Of a DNA stretch of 36,841 nt, positions 34,213 through 36,841 are shown piece after piece. Each line of letters begins with the position of its first letter. Within the stretch, counting starts at the first letter, position 1. Source of the stretch: an uncultured Bacteroidota bacterium (GTDB lineage: Bacteria; Bacteroidota; Bacteroidia; Chitinophagales; Chitinophagaceae); assembly GCA_903904855.1 (NCBI GenBank), contig CAIVEH010000132.1:1-36841 (forward strand), in the 5' to 3' direction. Both the position numbers and the translations under genes were made by a program. Below the pieces are notes generated by a model that saw only the letters and a program-made list of their open reading frames with translations, was not told the DNA's origin and made no database searches.

Positions 34213-35286
34213 TTAAAATAACCTCCCCTGCCCGATCACAACCCTTCTGAAATCCTTTGTATTCAGATCCAGCTTAGATTCATTCAGCTGAAACTTCCGG
34301 CAATAAATCTGAAACTGCGATTTGATTATTTCTGCGAATTTGCCATCACCCACAATCCTGTTTCCAAAGCGGCTATCGTTCACATGTCCGTCGTGACAAT
34401 CACTGATCTGGCGCCAAACTTTATCTGCCCTGTCGGGGAAGCTTTTATATAGCCAGTCTTTGAAAATGCTACCCACAGCTCCGTTCAGCCGCACAACAGT
34501 ATAACCAGCCCATTGGGCGCCAGCTTCGCTTGCCGCTTTCAGTACATCGTGCATATGCATATCATTCAGGCCGGGAATTATGGGAGCATTCATAATTCCT
34601 GTTGGCACACCCGCTTTGCTAAATGTTTCCAGTACCTGTAGCCGGCTTTTATACGATGTAGTTCTTGGCTCCAATACTCTTCTAAGGTCTTCGTCCAGCG
34701 AGTTGACAGAGGTAAGTACTCTTACCAGATTATGCCTTGCCAGTTCCTGAATTACATCCATATCTCTGAGAACAAGTGCATTCTTTGTCAGTACGCCAAC
34801 AGGATTCCGGAACTCCAGGCAAATCTCAAGGAGAGCCCTGGTTATTTTCATTTTCCGCTCTATAGGTTGGTAACAATCGGTATTGCCACTCAATGAAATA
34901 GTAGCTGGTACCCAATTCTTATTATTAAAAAACTTCCGAAGCAGAGCAGGTGCATTTTTCTTCACTACTATCCGGCTTTCAAAATCCACTCCGGCGCTGT
35001 AACCCCAGTATTCATGACTGTTGCGGGCATAACAATATACACAACCATGCTCACATCCCTGGTATGGGTTGGCCGACCACAGCATTGCTACATCGGGGCT
35101 GGTAACTTCATTTACCAGCGTTTTGCTATTGTCGACAATATATTCGGTATTGCGTTTTTCATGCTCCCAATCGTCTATACCCTCCAAATGCTCCTGCACA
35201 TACTCACCCTTCAGAAAGCGGTTCTTAGGATTATATTGAGCCCCCCTGCCCTTTTCATAACGGTCGTTTGCCAGTTGGTTGATCAT
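34213..35286 (-). CDS. radical SAM protein, PA0069 family
   Basis: Start ATG 35286 gives a 357-aa protein; a longer TTG start is possible but breaks the family N-terminus NQLANDRYEKGRGAQYNP. Seen: the iron-sulfur cluster motif CEHGCVYC (C78, C82, C85), the GNTDCYQPIE segment and LTSVNSLDEDLRR of this family. PA0069-type proteins resemble spore photoproduct lyase-like radical SAM enzymes, but their reaction is unknown. Ends about 90 nt from the end of the TamB-like gene (convergent). The 5' leader carries two AGTCTnA heptads. Confidence 0.9.
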   Translation of the reverse strand: MINQLANDRYEKGRGAQYNPKNRFLKGEYVQEHLEGIDDWEHEKRNTEYIVDNSKTLVNEVTSPDVAMLWSANPYQGCEHGCVYCYARNSHEYWGYSAGVDFESRIVVKKNAPALLRKFFNNKNWVPATISLSGNTDCYQPIERKMKITRALLEICLEFRNPVGVLTKNALVLRDMDVIQELARHNLVRVLTSVNSLDEDLRRVLEPRTTSYKSRLQVLETFSKAGVPTGIMNAPIIPGLNDMHMHDVLKAASEAGAQWAGYTVVRLNGAVGSIFKDWLYKSFPDRADKVWRQISDCHDGHVNDSRFGNRIVGDGKFAEIIKSQFQIYCRKFQLNESKLDLNTKDFRRVVIGQGRLF

Positions 35287-35294
35287 TTTTGTGT

Positions 35295-35308
35295 AGTCTG
35301 AAGTCTTA
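35295..35308 (-). repeat. two heptads in the radical SAM leader
   Basis: AGTCTGA and AGTCTTA (plus-strand reading) end 8 nt before the ATG. This is the same word and the same placement as in the dnaX leader. Confidence 0.5.
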
Positions 35309-35596
35309 GATAAAAAGCTGGAAGTAATTTTATATTGAGTTGAAGGATAGTATAGTGTCAAATATCAATACCTAAGACAATACTCAATCAATCTCAAAAT
35401 TCCCTGAAAACCAACTATTATTTTTAGCTTGGCTAAATTAGAACTTATTTTCTAAATAAAATGGAATATTGGTATTTTTTTTCAAAATAGCATTAAAATC
35501 GAGTAGGATGTGTGGAACATTGTACTAACAATTATAACATCGGGAATGTTGCAAAAACCGATGAAATCATTAATAGCTCCAATTTATAGCATTACC

Positions 35597-36841
35597 CTAT
35601 AATTGTGCATCTAGCGCCTTATCAATCATTTCTTCAGGATGACTGCTTGGCCTGGGCGCGTCGGAGGAGATAAGCAGACCCTTTTTATCTACCAAAATGT
35701 ATCGGGGTATACCTGCAATATTATACTTCATTGCAGCTTGGGATGATAACCCTTTCTGGTCAATCAGGTGAGTGCCGGTAAAGCCTCTTTCAAGGATAAA
35801 CCTGTTGAGTGTTTCTTTTGAATTATCGAACGAAACGAAAAGGAATAGGATATCCTTGTTCCTGTATTTTTCCTGCAACTTCAGGATATAGGGTAACTCG
35901 GCAACACATGGACTGCAACTGGTAGACCAGAAATCAACATAAACAACTTTGCCTTTATATTCCGAAAGTTTTACTTCTTTGCCCTCAAGTGTATATGCTG
36001 AGAAATCAGGAGCGGGTTTGTCTTCTTCCTTAAAGGCGGCCATTTTTCTTTTCAACCTGCTGAGGTAAGTCTTATCGTTGAATGCTACTCCCAACTGATT
36101 TATCAAACTATCCGTATGCAAGTAGGAGGTCTCAAAAGCGGAAGTACCTTTGCGCATGTTAAGGAAACCAATCTGTTCATAGAGTATATTATATAGTGCG
36201 ATATCATACGATTGCCCTTTAAAATACCCTTTAGCTATGGAATCTCTGAGCCGAGACTGGTTTTTATAATTATAAGCAACGGTTGCACTGTCATAATTTT
36301 TATGGTCATTTCTCACCTGCCATAAATTATAAGGCAATTCGCGCAGAAAGAAAATGTAATCATCGCAAGCCATTGCTTCAGTGTCTTCCCTTGGTATACC
36401 ATCCAGGTACCTCATATAGGCCGAATCAGAAAATACAGCCTTGTTATTTGTTTTAAATGAATATTGCAGAAGTTGTGTTTTCTTCTCATAAAATATAGCC
36501 TTTTTTACCGTTTTGCTATACGTTTCTGAAACCGGATTTTTTTTAAAATAATCATCATAGAAAACAATTTCACTATCCAACCTGTCTGACCAATATTGTG
36601 CAAACTCCAGGGGGGACTTATCTTTTGCCGCATCCCGAAACCGGCTTAAAAGCGAACCACTCAGAAATTCATTATCGAACTCAAACATAGCGCTGATTCC
36701 GTTTTTACCTTTCCCCTTAATATCTATATTATTCTTGGAAAGACTAAACCACAGGCTATCTCCCGGATTGATATATTTATTGATAAATACCCATCGCTTA
36801 CCATTATGCACATTTATCCGTATCGGATAATCAATATCCAG
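35597..36841 (-). CDS. TlpA-like thioredoxin-fold protein, 5' end outside the window
   Basis: The frame is open to the right edge (LDIDYPIRIN precedes GTG 36811), so the start lies outside. The C-terminal 135 residues form a TlpA/ResA-like domain: PAPDFSAYTLEGKEVKL, YKGKVVYVDFWSTSCSPC with the CSPC redox pair, and GIPRYILVDKKG with the cis-Pro. The N-terminal part (270 residues here) is a helical domain rich in Tyr and Lys, as in many Bacteroidota periplasmic TlpA fusions. Probably a membrane-facing disulfide reductase. The neighbouring genes give no further clue. Confidence 0.88.
   Translation of the reverse strand: MDIDYPIRINVHNGKRWVFINKYINPGDSLWFSLSKNNIDIKGKGKNGISAMFEFDNEFLSGSLLSRFRDAAKDKSPLEFAQYWSDRLDSEIVFYDDYFKKNPVSETYSKTVKKAIFYEKKTQLLQYSFKTNNKAVFSDSAYMRYLDGIPREDTEAMACDDYIFFLRELPYNLWQVRNDHKNYDSATVAYNYKNQSRLRDSIAKGYFKGQSYDIALYNILYEQIGFLNMRKGTSAFETSYLHTDSLINQLGVAFNDKTYLSRLKRKMAAFKEEDKPAPDFSAYTLEGKEVKLSEYKGKVVYVDFWSTSCSPCVAELPYILKLQEKYRNKDILFLFVSFDNSKETLNRFILERGFTGTHLIDQKGLSSQAAMKYNIAGIPRYILVDKKGLLISSDAPRPSSHPEEMIDKALDAQL

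Noticed and set aside
35287-35361. Longer N-terminus for the radical SAM protein
   Set aside because: It begins at a TTG, spans the heptad repeat, and precedes the family's usual N-terminal sequence.
1-36841. tRNA, rRNA, riboswitch or insertion sequence
   Set aside because: No cloverleaf-like segments, conserved rRNA blocks, known riboswitch cores or transposase frames were seen on either strand by eye; a covariance-model search would be needed to exclude small RNAs.

Overview
The window looks like a chromosome segment of a Bacteroidota bacterium, most likely Chitinophagales/Chitinophagaceae-like (inference from gene content; no rRNA or tRNA gene is present). Supporting signs are Bacteroidota-type -7 boxes (TAnnTTTG) ahead of several genes, almost no Shine-Dalgarno sequences, lipoproteins with a Lys-rich tail after the lipobox Cys, and a TamB-like giant protein, DUF1566, WG-repeat, LamG and EGF-like surface proteins, and an ECF42 sigma factor paired with a DGPF protein.

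Layout. 0-10 kb is mostly housekeeping: dnaX, a secreted FG-GAP-like protein, a VanX-type D-Ala-D-Ala dipeptidase, a frameshifted fatty-acid hydroxylase, a nitroreductase, the DGPF/ECF42 sigma operon, the overlapping pair aroQ-alkD-like, a lipoprotein and xerD. 10-12.1 kb holds an EGF-like lipoprotein and a zeta-toxin-like kinase with a small downstream partner gene; a decayed second copy of that partner lies next to it. 12.3-17 kb is one minus-strand tripartite efflux operon (TolC-like, MacA-like adaptor, ATPase, MacB-like permease). 17-25.4 kb is an AT-rich, gene-poor accessory stretch: a frameshifted WG-repeat lipoprotein, orphan membrane and secreted proteins, a broken LamG gene, a DUF1566 protein, an orphan response regulator, two small ORFs, and three same-orientation copies of a roughly 0.2-kb repeat. 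25.4-36.8 kb returns to larger conserved genes: a cytochrome c lipoprotein, a prolyl oligopeptidase, a TamB-like protein, a PA0069-type radical SAM protein, and a TlpA-like thioredoxin cut by the window end.

Main observations. (1) dnaX has a nine-A run exactly at the end of its clamp-loader domains; slippage by one base in either direction ends the protein within four codons of the run, predicting a gamma-sized product as in Thermus. (2) Four intergenic sites carry arrays of 7- or 8-bp words. Three end 7-8 nt before an ATG (dnaX, xerD, radical SAM gene); a further one forms a 162-bp element of two inverted 56-bp arms, each of seven octamers. (3) A three-copy dispersed repeat contains a perfect hairpin, and one copy coincides with the broken end of the LamG gene. 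(4) The antitoxin-like gene is tandemly duplicated with an amber stop in one copy. (5) Two genes (FG-GAP-like, TamB-like) encode their signal or membrane segment upstream of any ATG, GTG or TTG.

Three genes are split by apparent single indels (4.47, 17.96 and 21.77 kb), so either this region is decaying or the assembly carries indel errors; raw reads would decide.
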